Assembly: GCF_900120175.1 (NCBI RefSeq)
Contig: NZ_FQLF01000002.1
Location: 186,001 to 250,000 of the forward strand
Direction of reading: 5' to 3'
From: Oceanicoccus sp. KOV_DT_Chl
GTDB lineage: Bacteria; Pseudomonadota; Gammaproteobacteria; Pseudomonadales; Dasaniaceae
DNA: 64,000 nt
Positions within the stretch are counted from its first letter, which is position 1; each line of letters opens with the position of its first letter. The position numbers and the translations under genes were made by a program. The notes under the pieces are model-generated. The model saw nothing but the letters and a program-made list of their open reading frames with translations, ran no database searches and was not told the origin of the DNA. Below are positions 54,188-64,000 of this stretch, piece after piece.

Positions 54188-54817
54188 ATGATTACTGTCT
54201 ATGGCTACCCCAATACTCGCTCACTGAGAGTCTGCTGGATGCTGGAAGAATTAGCACAGCCTTATGAATACTCGCTGGTGGATTTTAGTAAAGGCGAATC
54301 CCAATCCCCGCAATTTTTAGCGGTTAATCCGGCTGGTAAAGTGCCCGTAATAACCGATGGCGATTTACTGCTAACCGAATCAGCTGCGATTATTACTTAT
54401 TTGGGAGACAAACTGGGCAATGGAGATCTGGTTCCCAAGGCTGGCACCCCTCAGCGTGGCCATTACGACCAGTGGTGTCATTTTGCTATGTGCGAATTAG
54501 AACAGCCATTATGGACAAGGGCCAAACATAAGTTTGCCCTACCCAGTGAGCATCGGATTAAAGAAATTTTCCCTACTGCGGACTGGGAGCTGCAAAAAGC
54601 ACTGAATTTATTCAGCCAGGGGCTGGGTAAGAAGGACTATATTTTAGGTGATGCCTTTAGCGCCGCCGATATTTTATTAGGCCAAACACTGCAATGGGCT
54701 ATTAGCTTTAAGCAGCAGGTGCCACAACAAAACCTGCAAGATTACTCACAACGCCTGCGCAATCGTCCCGCTTTATTAAAAGCACAACAACGGGAAAAAA
54801 CCGAGGCCGGCATTTAA
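54188..54817 (+). CDS. Glutathione S-transferase
   Basis: A 209-residue GST. The thioredoxin-fold N-domain has ITVYGYPNTRSLRVCWML and the glutathione-binding NPAGKVPVI ... LTESAAIITYL, followed by an all-helical C-domain with FSAADILLGQTL. Substrate not predictable. Confidence 0.92.
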   Translation: MITVYGYPNTRSLRVCWMLEELAQPYEYSLVDFSKGESQSPQFLAVNPAGKVPVITDGDLLLTESAAIITYLGDKLGNGDLVPKAGTPQRGHYDQWCHFAMCELEQPLWTRAKHKFALPSEHRIKEIFPTADWELQKALNLFSQGLGKKDYILGDAFSAADILLGQTLQWAISFKQQVPQQNLQDYSQRLRNRPALLKAQQREKTEAGI

Positions 54818-54865
54818 ACTTGGGGCCGTTATGTAACTACTTAATAACGGCCCAACCCATTAAGC

Positions 54866-55822
54866 TTAAAGCCCCAAACAGCGGGATAAAATGGCCGGGG
54901 CAGTATCACTATTCAAGGGCTTGATGACAAAACCCTGAATACCTAAATTTTGACAGTTACTAATGACACTACTGTCAGTGACCGAACTCAGCATCACAAT
55001 CGCCACATCCTTATTGCTCATCCTGATTTTTTCCAACGCAATGTCGCCGTTCATCTTGCCCATAACAATATCCATAAAGAGGAAGTCAGGGTTTTGCGCA
55101 GCAACAATATCGACTGCCTCATCGCCATCACTGGCTTCTAGAATATTGTTATATCCCAATTTATCGAGGTAGCGGCTTAATGCTTTGCGAATCAGCGGAG
55201 AATCATCTACCAGTAAAATTTTAGCATCGTTTGGCAATGGAGCTGCCAAGGGTGTGATCGTGGTTTCAACCGTATCTTTGGCATCGACCATTTTTTCAAT
55301 AGAGTGGTCAGTGGCTGTTTTCCGAATTAATAGATTAAAAAAGTAACGTCCGACGCCTTCAACATGAATAGGAACAGTAACAATTGTTTCAACGCCCTTA
55401 AGGTACTGACTCATATCATCAAGATTGACGACAGTCTGCGGTGCAGAAAAACTAAAACCTAAATTATGTTTGGCCAGCAAATCTGTTGCCCGCCCTACTA
55501 TCGTGTTTCCCCACTCTGCCAACGCATCAGATAAATCCTGATTCAGCGATTCAATATTACTGGCGGCGGCTCCGGCAAAACCTTCATATACACTGGCGCC
55601 AATAGCTAGAGCGGTCTCTTCGTAGTGGTGCATTAAAATCACTCCGTCCAATTCACCCTGAATCTCGGAGCACACGGCATACCCTTTGAAACGAAAATCA
55701 TCGACGCTATCTTCAAAAATATCGCCTGCCTTACTGTCCATATGCGTCATTGCAGACAATGAATGGATGGATTCTTTGATAAATGGATGAAGAATGATTT
55801 TATGAATAACTTCGATAGACAT
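54866..55822 (-). CDS. CheX-like domain fused to response-regulator receiver
   Basis: A 318-residue protein. An N-terminal CheC/CheX-type domain (about 1-165, including GGAAASNIESL-like AGAAASNIESLNQDLSDALAE and EWGNTIVGRA) is followed by a receiver domain (ILLVDDSPLIRKALSRYL, phospho-acceptor Asp in FLFMDIVM, Lys in GFVIKPL). Probably a phosphorylated output with its own phosphatase-type domain, in chemotaxis or motility-like signalling. ATG at 55822 with GGAG upstream is chosen. Confidence 0.85.
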   Translation of the reverse strand: MSIEVIHKIILHPFIKESIHSLSAMTHMDSKAGDIFEDSVDDFRFKGYAVCSEIQGELDGVILMHHYEETALAIGASVYEGFAGAAASNIESLNQDLSDALAEWGNTIVGRATDLLAKHNLGFSFSAPQTVVNLDDMSQYLKGVETIVTVPIHVEGVGRYFFNLLIRKTATDHSIEKMVDAKDTVETTITPLAAPLPNDAKILLVDDSPLIRKALSRYLDKLGYNNILEASDGDEAVDIVAAQNPDFLFMDIVMGKMNGDIALEKIRMSNKDVAIVMLSSVTDSSVISNCQNLGIQGFVIKPLNSDTAPAILSRCLGL

Positions 55823-55946
55823 GGGCAACAGCTCCGCAATGATTTCCTGAATGAATGAGTTGCGGATGAAGAGTGCGCATCCAGCCCTTCTAAATTAGTT
55901 GGAATTTGCGAAAATACAAAGCGCAGTGATAAAAAACTGAACTGCA

Positions 55947-58307
55947 TCACATCGAAATTAGTACCCCGGCAATAGCGCCGTCCTGATAAACGGCCTTACA
56001 CCGGTATAGCCGCTTGGCATCGACACCTTGATCTATCATATAGCGCTGCAGTGCTTTGCTGCGCTCACTGGCTAATAACAATAATTTATCCTGCAGCGAT
56101 GCATCAGCGCTAACAACCGATGACTGCATCGCCAACATGGCTTCTTTATCTTGCAAATTGCTGCTGCCACACAAGTTTAAACTCAGACCTTCACGCGCCT
56201 TTAACACGCTCACCAGCTTATCGGCATATTGTTGCTGCGACCCGGACCAAGCCACCGCGTTCGGCTCCGCCAGCACTGGTTCGAAAGCGATCGTCCCCGC
56301 TTGCTCGGCGATATAACCCGCTGCAAACGCAATTGCGCCATAGGGTTGTAATGCAAACTGAAGATAACTGACCGAGCCTTTTTGCAATGCCTGGCTTAAA
56401 GCCTTGTTGACCAATGAATTCAAACCCACACTGGGATCGCTTAAATCCCCCTTAACTGGCACCGACAAATCAATATGGCCATCGCTATCCTTTAAAATGT
56501 TGAGTGCCATCGGTAACGGCATCGGCAAAGTAGCTGCCAAAGATTCTTTTGCTGGATTTTTCAAACCTTCCATTTCAAGTCGTCGTATATCCAATTTATT
56601 GGTCATATCAATTTGCTGCTGTTTCAGCGCCAGATCAAATTGATAATCCAATTGGCCCGTGGAAAACTGATAGCCCAGTGCCGGTTCGATATAAGGGGAT
56701 AAATCCGGCAGCGATATAGAATGAATATCACCCTTTATTTTCATTGCAGGGTACTCCGCAAACAAAGCCACTTCACCACCAATATCGATAGTAGCAAACT
56801 CACCCCATCCGGCTTTTATCTTCATTGGTGAATACTGCTCAACACTCGACTGATCTATTTGACTAAGTGACAAGGTATCAATGATTAAATCATTGGCCGA
56901 TGATTGCTGAAAGCGTTTATCTCGCAATTGAATCACACTGCCTTTGGAAACTGAAAAGTTCGCCAGGGAAACGCTATAGCCTGGTTCGTTGGCAGCACCT
57001 GCCTGCTCTGTAGCGGGCTTAGCGTCGCCATTGCTTAAATTATCCAAGCTGGATTGCAACAACGCCAAGCCATCCAGTTCACCCTGTTCAGTCATCAGCA
57101 AATGCATAGCCAGACCATCCAAATTTAAACTATCAACATGGATTTTTTTATCGCCGCTAGCTGACAACTTAGACAACAGTAAATTCTTTTGCTGCCATAA
57201 CGCTTGTTTGGCGTCTGCAGGCTTAACCGCCAGCAAACCCTCAATTGTCAAACTATCCCATTGCGCCCTAATCGTTTCATCCGCTTGTAACTGCTTAATC
57301 GCCAAAGTGTCCCAGGCCAATAACAAGAGCTTATTATCCGCGTCCACCACCGATAATTGATCAATAGTTTGTGTCGATGCGATTGAAAACCTGAGCGGCT
57401 CAGCCAATAGCAACGCATTCATCTCACCCTGCCAGTGAAATTTTTCACTGTTTATTTGTAATTGCTGATAATCCAATTCCAAACGATTAACCGTTATATT
57501 TCCAGCTACCTTCAACGGTATACTATCGTCACTTTCGCGCTGTGCCTGAATCGATAAATCAACATCCACAGCGCCATTGAACTTGCCAACGGGTGCAACT
57601 AACAAACCATTAATTGACGCCAATGGAAAATCTTTAATGACTAACTTTCCATTCAGCTCCGGCTTTGTGGCTAAGGGTTGCGCCTTTACTTCTAAAAAAA
57701 TGGGTGCCCCAGCCCAACTAGCGTCAAAGGTCAATTCAGCCACGCGATCTTCCCAGGTTGAAACTCTGGTTAACTCTAATTGTTTAATGATCAGCGGAGC
57801 ACTGGCAAACCGTGTGCGGACATCTATATGAACGTTGGATAATTTCACTACTTCCACATCAAGCTGCGGCAAAGCTATTGAATCTGCTTGTTCCTCGCTG
57901 GTAGCCGACGCATCTTCAGGATTGGTATTTAAGGGCACTATAATTTCAAACTGGCCATCATCGCTTTCAATGACCGCAAAATTAGCATCACGAATTTCCA
58001 GCGATTCGATCACAATGCCACCGCCAAAGAATCCATTCCACGCAAATTTTATACCCAGATAAGCAAACTCCAGTTTGTCTTGCTGTTGGTTGCGGAGTTG
58101 TAAATTATCGATCTCGATATCGCCCGCAAATAAATTGATATCCATATCTTCTATGACAGATTGCTCAAAATCCGAATCCCGCAGCACCTTGACCAAATAC
58201 CATTTAACACCCACCGGGAGTAGCGAGATAAACAAAACAAAAGCCACAGCAATCGCTAGCAATTTGTTTTTATGACGAACCATAAACTGAGTACTTGAAT
58301 GAGTCAT
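55947..58307 (-). CDS. DUF748 (AsmA-like) membrane protein
   Basis: A 786-residue protein with one N-terminal span (KLLAIAVAFVLFISLLPVGV) and a long beta-rich body with the DUF748 pattern (IDLSVPVKGDLSDPSV near residue 600). AsmA-like proteins are implicated in lipid transfer or outer-membrane assembly. The C-terminal region has an OmpA-like stretch (RSKALQRYMIDQGVDAKRLY). Confidence 0.85.
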   Translation of the reverse strand: MTHSSTQFMVRHKNKLLAIAVAFVLFISLLPVGVKWYLVKVLRDSDFEQSVIEDMDINLFAGDIEIDNLQLRNQQQDKLEFAYLGIKFAWNGFFGGGIVIESLEIRDANFAVIESDDGQFEIIVPLNTNPEDASATSEEQADSIALPQLDVEVVKLSNVHIDVRTRFASAPLIIKQLELTRVSTWEDRVAELTFDASWAGAPIFLEVKAQPLATKPELNGKLVIKDFPLASINGLLVAPVGKFNGAVDVDLSIQAQRESDDSIPLKVAGNITVNRLELDYQQLQINSEKFHWQGEMNALLLAEPLRFSIASTQTIDQLSVVDADNKLLLLAWDTLAIKQLQADETIRAQWDSLTIEGLLAVKPADAKQALWQQKNLLLSKLSASGDKKIHVDSLNLDGLAMHLLMTEQGELDGLALLQSSLDNLSNGDAKPATEQAGAANEPGYSVSLANFSVSKGSVIQLRDKRFQQSSANDLIIDTLSLSQIDQSSVEQYSPMKIKAGWGEFATIDIGGEVALFAEYPAMKIKGDIHSISLPDLSPYIEPALGYQFSTGQLDYQFDLALKQQQIDMTNKLDIRRLEMEGLKNPAKESLAATLPMPLPMALNILKDSDGHIDLSVPVKGDLSDPSVGLNSLVNKALSQALQKGSVSYLQFALQPYGAIAFAAGYIAEQAGTIAFEPVLAEPNAVAWSGSQQQYADKLVSVLKAREGLSLNLCGSSNLQDKEAMLAMQSSVVSADASLQDKLLLLASERSKALQRYMIDQGVDAKRLYRCKAVYQDGAIAGVLISM

Positions 58308-58387
58308 AGCGAAGACATTATTAATAAATAAGAGCTAACTAGTGTAGGGGTATGTGATGTCATTGCCAATAGCTTTGCCCCCATAGT

Positions 58388-58415
58388 AAAAAAGCCGCCA
58401 GATGGCGACTTTGTT
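58388..58415 (-). terminator. Rho-independent terminator of trpS
   Basis: On the minus strand CGCCA-TC-TGGCG plus G/C closing pairs is followed by a run of six T, about 25 bp after the trpS stop. Confidence 0.75.
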
Positions 58416-58434
58416 ATTGAACAACCGATAAAAA

Positions 58435-59445
58435 CTAGGACAGGATTGGTGCAATACCCACTGCGGCACGGACCTTCTTCAGCAAGCCAGAAGCATAACT
58501 CCGAGCTTTCACTGCGCCTTTTTGCAATTCTTGCTCGATATATGCGCCATCGGCCATCAGTTCCTCATAGCGTGCTCTAGCTGGGCCCACTTCGTCATTA
58601 ATCAAACCGAACAATTCCTTTTTCGCCTGTCCCCAAGCAATGCCGCTGGCAAATTGCTCACGCATGTACTGGCTCTGCTCTTCAGTGGCAAAGGCCTGCC
58701 AAATCTGAAACACCGTCGAGTCATCAGGGTCTTTCGGTTCCCCCGGCTCCAATAAATTGGTTTTGATTTTATTAATGTGCTTTTGCAACTGTTTCTCAGT
58801 TAAAAACAACGGAATCGTGTTGTTATAGCTCTTACTCATTTTACGGCCATCCAACCCATTCAAGACCGCCACATCCTCGCTCACTTCAGCCTCGGGCAAG
58901 ACAAACAAATCATCAAAGTGATGATTAAACCGCTGGGCAATATCACGCGCCATTTCAACATGCTGAATTTGATCTTTACCAACAGGAATTTTCTTCCCAT
59001 TGAACATCAAAATATCAGCAGCCATTAAAACCGGATAGCTGAATAAGCCCATAGTAATAGCGTTATCAGGATCTTCCCCGTCCTCTTCATTAGCCTGTAC
59101 TGCAGCTTTATAGGCATGTGCACGATTCATTAAACCTTTGGCAGTCATACAAGTCAGTATCCAACTGAGTTCGGTAATCTCGGGGACATCAGACTGACGA
59201 TAAAACGTACTATTGTCAGTATCCAGCCCCAAAGCCAACCAAGTGGCAGCAATTTCCTTAGTGGATTGACGCACCTGCATAGGGTCATGACATTTAATCA
59301 AGGCATGGTAGTCCGCTAAAAAAAAGTAGGAATCCAAGTCACTGTTATGGCTGGCGGTTATGGCTGGCTTGATCGCTCCCACATAATTACCCAAGTGCGG
59401 CGTGCCTGTGGTGGTGATACCGGTTAAAATACGTTCTTTGGTCAT
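58435..59445 (-). CDS. trpS: Tryptophanyl-tRNA synthetase
   Basis: A 336-residue class I synthetase with the HIGH-type motif in [13 protein letters not shown] and the KMSKS loop in [15 protein letters not shown]. Similar in length to other bacterial TrpS. Confidence 0.95.
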   Translation of the reverse strand: MTKERILTGITTTGTPHLGNYVGAIKPAITASHNSDLDSYFFLADYHALIKCHDPMQVRQSTKEIAATWLALGLDTDNSTFYRQSDVPEITELSWILTCMTAKGLMNRAHAYKAAVQANEEDGEDPDNAITMGLFSYPVLMAADILMFNGKKIPVGKDQIQHVEMARDIAQRFNHHFDDLFVLPEAEVSEDVAVLNGLDGRKMSKSYNNTIPLFLTEKQLQKHINKIKTNLLEPGEPKDPDDSTVFQIWQAFATEEQSQYMREQFASGIAWGQAKKELFGLINDEVGPARARYEELMADGAYIEQELQKGAVKARSYASGLLKKVRAAVGIAPILS

Positions 59446-59712
59446 AATGGTAACTGCATGATTTGATAGATGAAAAACGCGGTCATGATACTGCCTGAAG
59501 CAGATGCTGGCTAGCTCAACGAGGGAAATGGGTGGTTTTTAGCCGACCTTTAATTAGCCTTCAAAAGTCAGAATGGACAAAACAACAAGATAGGCGGGCC
59601 AGCACAATGGGGGCGCAAGCAACCCCTGATGATATTGAACACCATGCCTACCCATCACCGGTGGCGCAATTTAAGTACGAGTGATATAACATCAGCCTTT
59701 ACAACTAGGCTA

Positions 59713-60402
59713 CTACAACACAGCTCGCTGATAAAACCAGAACAAACCGACGCATCCTATCGCTACAGATGCAGGGATACTCACCCACTGTCGATACCAA
59801 TGTTTATTGCGCATTAACCATACTGCGCCCAAAGCGATTAGCACTACTGCTATTTGCCCAAATTCAACACCAATATTAAAGGCCACCAAGGCCGTCCACT
59901 GTGCGTCAGCGGGCAGGCCCAACTCAGCAAGTACACCGGCAAAGCCCATACCGTGAATCAAGCCGAAAATAAATATCACCAAAACACGCCATAGCTTTAA
60001 ATCCTTGCGATAGATATTTTCAAATGCTACTACAGCAATCGATAATGCAATAAGCGGCTCCACAATCTCGGGAGAAATAGCAATCACACCAAAGATGGTC
60101 ATTGCCAGCGTAACGGAATGCGCAAGGGTGAATGCCGTCACCTGCCAAAACAACACTGACATCTTCAAACTCAGAAAAAACAAGCCCAGCACAAATAGAA
60201 TATGATCCATTCCTTTAGGAATAATGTGGGTAAATCCCAACCCAATAAATTCGGGAATAATACTTACGCTGGCTGTCATTTCCTCAAAAACAGCCACAGC
60301 TTCATCCAAGGGGTGCGCCTGCACACTTACGCTGCTTGCTAGCATTATTAGTAAAATCAACAGCCTATTATTAGCAGGCTTAAAGCCATTAATTTTTCTC
60401 AT
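59713..60402 (-). CDS. HupE/UreJ-family membrane protein
   Basis: A 229-residue protein with a signal peptide (MLASSVSVQAHPL) and about six spans. FIFGLIHGMGFAGVLAELGLP and FNIGVEFGQ are signatures of the HupE/UreJ family, which includes nickel or cobalt permeases. The metal is not known here. Confidence 0.85.
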   Translation of the reverse strand: MRKINGFKPANNRLLILLIMLASSVSVQAHPLDEAVAVFEEMTASVSIIPEFIGLGFTHIIPKGMDHILFVLGLFFLSLKMSVLFWQVTAFTLAHSVTLAMTIFGVIAISPEIVEPLIALSIAVVAFENIYRKDLKLWRVLVIFIFGLIHGMGFAGVLAELGLPADAQWTALVAFNIGVEFGQIAVVLIALGAVWLMRNKHWYRQWVSIPASVAIGCVGLFWFYQRAVL

Positions 60403-60625
60403 TGTGCTGTGCTACCTTGGCGTCAAAATCAAAAACAGAGTCATAAGATAACAGCAAAACAATAACACTCCCCTACACCGCTACCAATACAGCTTTTACG
60501 ACGCGTTTTTAGCGACGGATCACATTTTTATGATCTAAACAATTAACCCGGACGTATCTCAGTAAATGATCATTAAAAGCAGCGTAGTCGACACAGGCTA
60601 ACGTAGTTTTAAGCGGGAGGTAGCA

Positions 60626-62086
60626 GTGAAAACGTGGAAAAAAATAGGCCTATCAATAGGATCGGTAATAACTATCTCCGCTATTGGCTTATACGCCACC
60701 TATACGCTGAAAAATGCCCCGGCTGAACTTCAGGAACCTAACTACTACAGCTATTACCAACAACAAGACACTCAACCTGAAGGGAAGGTAGGAATCTATA
60801 TTTCGCAGATGATTTTGCCTGAAACATATGATGAAGAAGTCTACTACAACGTTTTTTTCAAGCCGCTGAAAATAATTCCCTGGCCAATTAGAGAACTGCT
60901 TAAAGTGGATAATGGCACCCCACTCTATGATGCAGAACGTTACTTTGAGACAAAAGAATTTACCCCTACCCGTCTAGTTGACCACAATGGCAATGACACT
61001 GACACTGATGGCCTAAGCTATGTAGAGAAATACCATCAGGGGAAAATAAGCTTTGTAGAAGGTTCCGATGCAGCCACACCAGGATATTTTCTATTCAAAG
61101 AACGCAAAGCAGGCATGCCTACCCGGGCGGCATCATTTATGGCTAAAGCACAAGTCTATTACCACCGCGCTGGAGCCGGCTTGGCCGATGGCAGAGTACC
61201 TGAGGAAGCGGGGATTAAGGCACTGGTAGCTGCCACCATGCAGCAGGTTGAAAAAAAATACGGCGCTGTTAGCTGGCGCTGGGCAAACACCGAAAAATAC
61301 AGCGAAGCTCGCAAAGCCATGTTCGAGTTATTAAATGGCGGCGCCAACACCATCGTCTTTGCACCACCACGTCCTATTATGTCTCACTACGAAGAATTTA
61401 ATGCTTCAGTTAGATTAGGCATGGAATATATAAAAGAGTGGGAAAAACAGCACAACAAAGAAATCAAAACCATTATTGCCCCACAGCTAGCCGACTTCCC
61501 TGAATTAAGACAAGCCTACCTAAACCTATTACGCGACCAATTAGCCAGCATCCCAAAAGACAAATCAGTCAAAGTGGTGGCGTCTTTTCATGGTATGCCG
61601 TGGGAGATGGTCGAAAACGAAGCATGGCTGCAATTATCTAAACCCTACCTCAGTGCGATGCAATCCGACATCACTAAAACCCTACAAGAAGAACACAATT
61701 TTGCGCGCACTGAAGTCATTATTGCGCAAGATTATTTCGCTGAAATGACGGATATGTACCAGTCTACTAACGACGCTTTTTGGCAAGGCATCGAAGATAA
61801 TTATGATTACGTAATCAACCTACCGGTAGAGTTTATTACTGAAAATACAGATACATTATTCGCTCATGCACTGATGAACTTCCAGGGATTTGATGGCTAC
61901 GATGTTTACCAAACCATTGATTACACAAACTGGGATGAGCCGCTAGCCCGTGAATTTAAACAGGGCGATACCACTATTATTTATACCAGCGTGCCGGTTG
62001 GAAAATATCGCCAACCCTTAGTTCAGGCCCACTTTAAATCCATCGACTCAATATTATCGCAAGGTATGACGCCCACCTCCATATAG
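60626..62086 (+). CDS. Large membrane-anchored protein, possibly ferrochelatase-like
   Basis: A 486-residue protein with an N-terminal membrane anchor (IGLSIGSVITISAIGLYATY) and an otherwise soluble body. The segment KVVASFHGMPWEMVENEAW resembles the active-site SFHG-P region of ferrochelatase/CbiK-type chelatases. No other family signature was found. The role is a hypothesis. Confidence 0.6.
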   Translation: MKTWKKIGLSIGSVITISAIGLYATYTLKNAPAELQEPNYYSYYQQQDTQPEGKVGIYISQMILPETYDEEVYYNVFFKPLKIIPWPIRELLKVDNGTPLYDAERYFETKEFTPTRLVDHNGNDTDTDGLSYVEKYHQGKISFVEGSDAATPGYFLFKERKAGMPTRAASFMAKAQVYYHRAGAGLADGRVPEEAGIKALVAATMQQVEKKYGAVSWRWANTEKYSEARKAMFELLNGGANTIVFAPPRPIMSHYEEFNASVRLGMEYIKEWEKQHNKEIKTIIAPQLADFPELRQAYLNLLRDQLASIPKDKSVKVVASFHGMPWEMVENEAWLQLSKPYLSAMQSDITKTLQEEHNFARTEVIIAQDYFAEMTDMYQSTNDAFWQGIEDNYDYVINLPVEFITENTDTLFAHALMNFQGFDGYDVYQTIDYTNWDEPLAREFKQGDTTIIYTSVPVGKYRQPLVQAHFKSIDSILSQGMTPTSI

Positions 62087-62138
62087 AAACCCTGGCTATC
62101 AATGTTCCCCATAATAAATCCAGAACCGGAGCGTTAAA

Positions 62139-63188
62139 ATGAAAGAAATCGCTGACGACACCGAACAAGCGACGAGACCTTTAACTGCGGGATTTTCTCT
62201 AAGAGAAAAAGCTCGCCGTGAAGCACGCCCTACCGAGGGGAAAATGGCACTCTATAAATCGGAGCATGGTTTTAATGAAATCATGGACTGGTATGAGGGT
62301 TTGGTAGATAAAATCAACATCCCTTTTAACTCCCGGTTTGTAAATACCCGTTTCGGCCGTACTCACATGCTAGTTTGTGGTGCTGAAGATGCCACACCGC
62401 TGATTCTGGTTCAGGCGGCTGCAGGCAGTGCGCCGTTATGGCGCAACCAACTACCGGCTTTTGCCAAACACTTTCGAGTCTATGCACTGGATACCGTGGG
62501 CCAACCCGGGCTAAGTGACCCAACCCCACCTTCCTATCTAAACAACGATTATGTCGATTGGCTTACAGATGTCATCGACGACCTGCATATCGAAAAGGCC
62601 CATTTTATCGGCGTCAGCGCCGGCGGCTGGCAAGTAATGCAAATGGCTATTCAAAAGCCAGAGCGCGTTAACAAGTTGATCATGCTTAGCCCTATGGGTA
62701 TTTCCCATGCGCGCTTACCAATAAAAATATGGCTCACCAAGGTCTTGCGAAAAAGCAAAGACGTCGATTCATTAGAAAAGGATTTAACTGCAAAATCTGT
62801 AACATCTAAAAGCCCCGGAGGCTCCTTTGGTACCTTCGACCGACAACTCGCCAGAGCGATGGCGCTATGTACTCGTCACTTTCGATTAGACCGCTCCCTG
62901 GGCGTATATGGTGAGAACAGTAATAAAATCAGTTTCATTAAAGCGTTAAAAGTGTTGCGAAAGTTCTTTTTATCCGAGCCCAAGTCCTTGCTACGTAAAA
63001 TGCAAAGTGAGGCACTGGTGGTATTTGGTGAGCACGAAGTATTATATAACCCTTACAAAGTTGCCAAGCGTGCAGAAAAACTAATGCCCAATACCCGCGC
63101 CGAGGTGTTAAGCGGTGCCGGCCACGCCGTAATTTATGATCAGGTTGAACAAGCTAATACCATGATTGTGGACTTTTTAAATAAATAG
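62139..63188 (+). CDS. Alpha/beta hydrolase
   Basis: A 349-residue hydrolase with nucleophile elbow GVSAGGWQ (Ser160), a probable oxyanion segment LVQAAAGSAPLW and a C-terminal His in GAGHAVIYD. Esterase, lipase or similar; substrate unknown. It begins 52 bp after the previous gene and may be co-transcribed. Confidence 0.88.
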   Translation: MKEIADDTEQATRPLTAGFSLREKARREARPTEGKMALYKSEHGFNEIMDWYEGLVDKINIPFNSRFVNTRFGRTHMLVCGAEDATPLILVQAAAGSAPLWRNQLPAFAKHFRVYALDTVGQPGLSDPTPPSYLNNDYVDWLTDVIDDLHIEKAHFIGVSAGGWQVMQMAIQKPERVNKLIMLSPMGISHARLPIKIWLTKVLRKSKDVDSLEKDLTAKSVTSKSPGGSFGTFDRQLARAMALCTRHFRLDRSLGVYGENSNKISFIKALKVLRKFFLSEPKSLLRKMQSEALVVFGEHEVLYNPYKVAKRAEKLMPNTRAEVLSGAGHAVIYDQVEQANTMIVDFLNK

Positions 63189-63298
63189 TATGGTTCACTC
63201 TTATGCAATAATCAGAAACCACACAGCCCTATCAATACTGGCTGATGCTAGTGGTACTATTACTCGACCAATAAAAAAAATAATAATTGGAGTTTATT

Positions 63299-63934
63299 AT
63301 GTTCAAGAACCTGACTTTTCTCTTGCTGTTATTTCTTCACTCACTAATGACGTCTGCAGGCGGTCACAAAGAAATACTGCCTATTGTAAAAATCGACATT
63401 GACCCACAAGTAGAAGCCGAAGTCACCGCCGTTATTCATGAAACTGCAAAGCGCTGGAGTTCCCAGCAGTTTTCTTCAGTGCTTGAGTTATGGGATCCCA
63501 ATGAACCCTACCCAACTTATTTGGGCGAAGAGCAAGCACAATGGTTTGTCGGTTGGGATCGTTTAAAAGCTTATTTGGATCCCGCCAGGCCTAACCCCGC
63601 AGTTGAGGCTATTCGTCAGGAAATGTTTGACGTGCAAGTGAAACAAATAGCACCTGATTTGGCGATTGCGTTTTTCTACATGCACTTTGAAATGAAAATA
63701 ATTAAAGCCAAGCCCTTTGGCGAGGATATTCGCGCCAGTGCGGTTTTAAGAAAAACTGATAAGGGCTGGAAATACATTCACTGGGCCAAATCGCCCAAAA
63801 ACCCGAAAGTCTATATAGAAGATTTGTTCGAGCAAGATGTTGAGCCCGGCTGGGATGAGTTTTATCAGCAAGCGCAAAAAAACAAAAAAGCTTACTGGAA
63901 GAAAAAACGGGAACTAAAAAAACAACAGAAATAA
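63299..63934 (+). CDS. Secreted NTF2-like protein
   Basis: A 211-residue protein with a signal peptide (MFKNLTFLLLLFLHSLMTSAGG) and an SnoaL/NTF2-like fold pattern (VIHETAKRWSSQQFSSVLELW ... YIHWAKSPKNPKVYIEDLF), with a Lys-rich C-terminus. Function unknown. ATG at 63299 with GGAG upstream is chosen. Confidence 0.7.
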   Translation: MFKNLTFLLLLFLHSLMTSAGGHKEILPIVKIDIDPQVEAEVTAVIHETAKRWSSQQFSSVLELWDPNEPYPTYLGEEQAQWFVGWDRLKAYLDPARPNPAVEAIRQEMFDVQVKQIAPDLAIAFFYMHFEMKIIKAKPFGEDIRASAVLRKTDKGWKYIHWAKSPKNPKVYIEDLFEQDVEPGWDEFYQQAQKNKKAYWKKKRELKKQQK

Positions 63935-64000
63935 CGCCATCACTTAGTAGAACCCTGCTCCTTCAGTAACCCGGAGAATAATTGCTTATATACCGGAATT
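63935..64000. other. Right edge, no gene seen
   Basis: Short non-coding end of the window. Confidence 0.4.

Overview
The window comes from a gammaproteobacterium, probably a marine relative of the Pseudomonas/Cellvibrionales/Spongiibacteraceae group. The gene order aspS - yebC - ruvC - ruvA - ruvB - ybgC - tolQRAB - pal - cpoB - queE - tRNA-Lys is the one known from Pseudomonas, and proS, the HIT protein, queF and the ABC-2 exporter also match that lineage. The genus assignment is inference; no rRNA is present.

The window has two parts. Positions 1 to about 27,190 look like accessory DNA that ends at the 3' end of a tRNA-Lys gene. From left to right it holds a LuxR-type regulator, an orphan restriction-modification-style controller (C) protein with its operator boxes, and an IS1202-like (ISNCY) insertion sequence with a 16-bp target duplication. 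A 19-kb integron gene-cassette array follows (about 3,741-22,665), then an AT-rich non-coding stretch of 660 bp, umuC and umuD, a divergent SRAP/HMCES gene sharing a LexA box with umuD, an excisionase-like gene, and a tyrosine recombinase next to the tRNA. Positions 27,380-64,000 are core chromosome.

The cassette array is the most unusual part. It has 36 cassettes, 35 with a gene, and every cassette gene lies on the minus strand. There are 37 junction sites and no integron integrase in the window, so it is an integrase-less array that appears to be cut inside a site at both ends. Sixteen junctions are ordinary attC sites of 62-112 bp. The other 21 are two families of near-identical, very short hairpin sites of about 48 bp (type A and type B). 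These keep the recombining core box but have AAA instead of AAC in the opposite box. One cassette is present twice with an identical 366-bp body, once followed by a type B site and once by an ordinary attC. One site is an A/B chimera. Cassette products include a methyltransferase, an ABM-fold protein, a VOC-fold protein, Sel1 and ankyrin repeat proteins, an HNH endonuclease, candidate HEPN and PD-(D/E)XK nucleases, a candidate Tsi6-like immunity protein, and many small membrane or secreted proteins of unknown function.

The core part holds the cell-envelope Tol-Pal operon, the RuvABC Holliday-junction resolvasome, aminoacyl-tRNA synthetases (AspS, ProS, TrpS), queuosine genes (queE, queF), an ABC-2 exporter, a histone-like HU protein with a basic tail, a CheX-REC response regulator, and several dehydrogenases and hydrolases. 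Three genes here (amidohydrolase, PQQ propeller protein, aldehyde dehydrogenase) are each broken by a one-base change in a homopolymer, which may be sequencing error.
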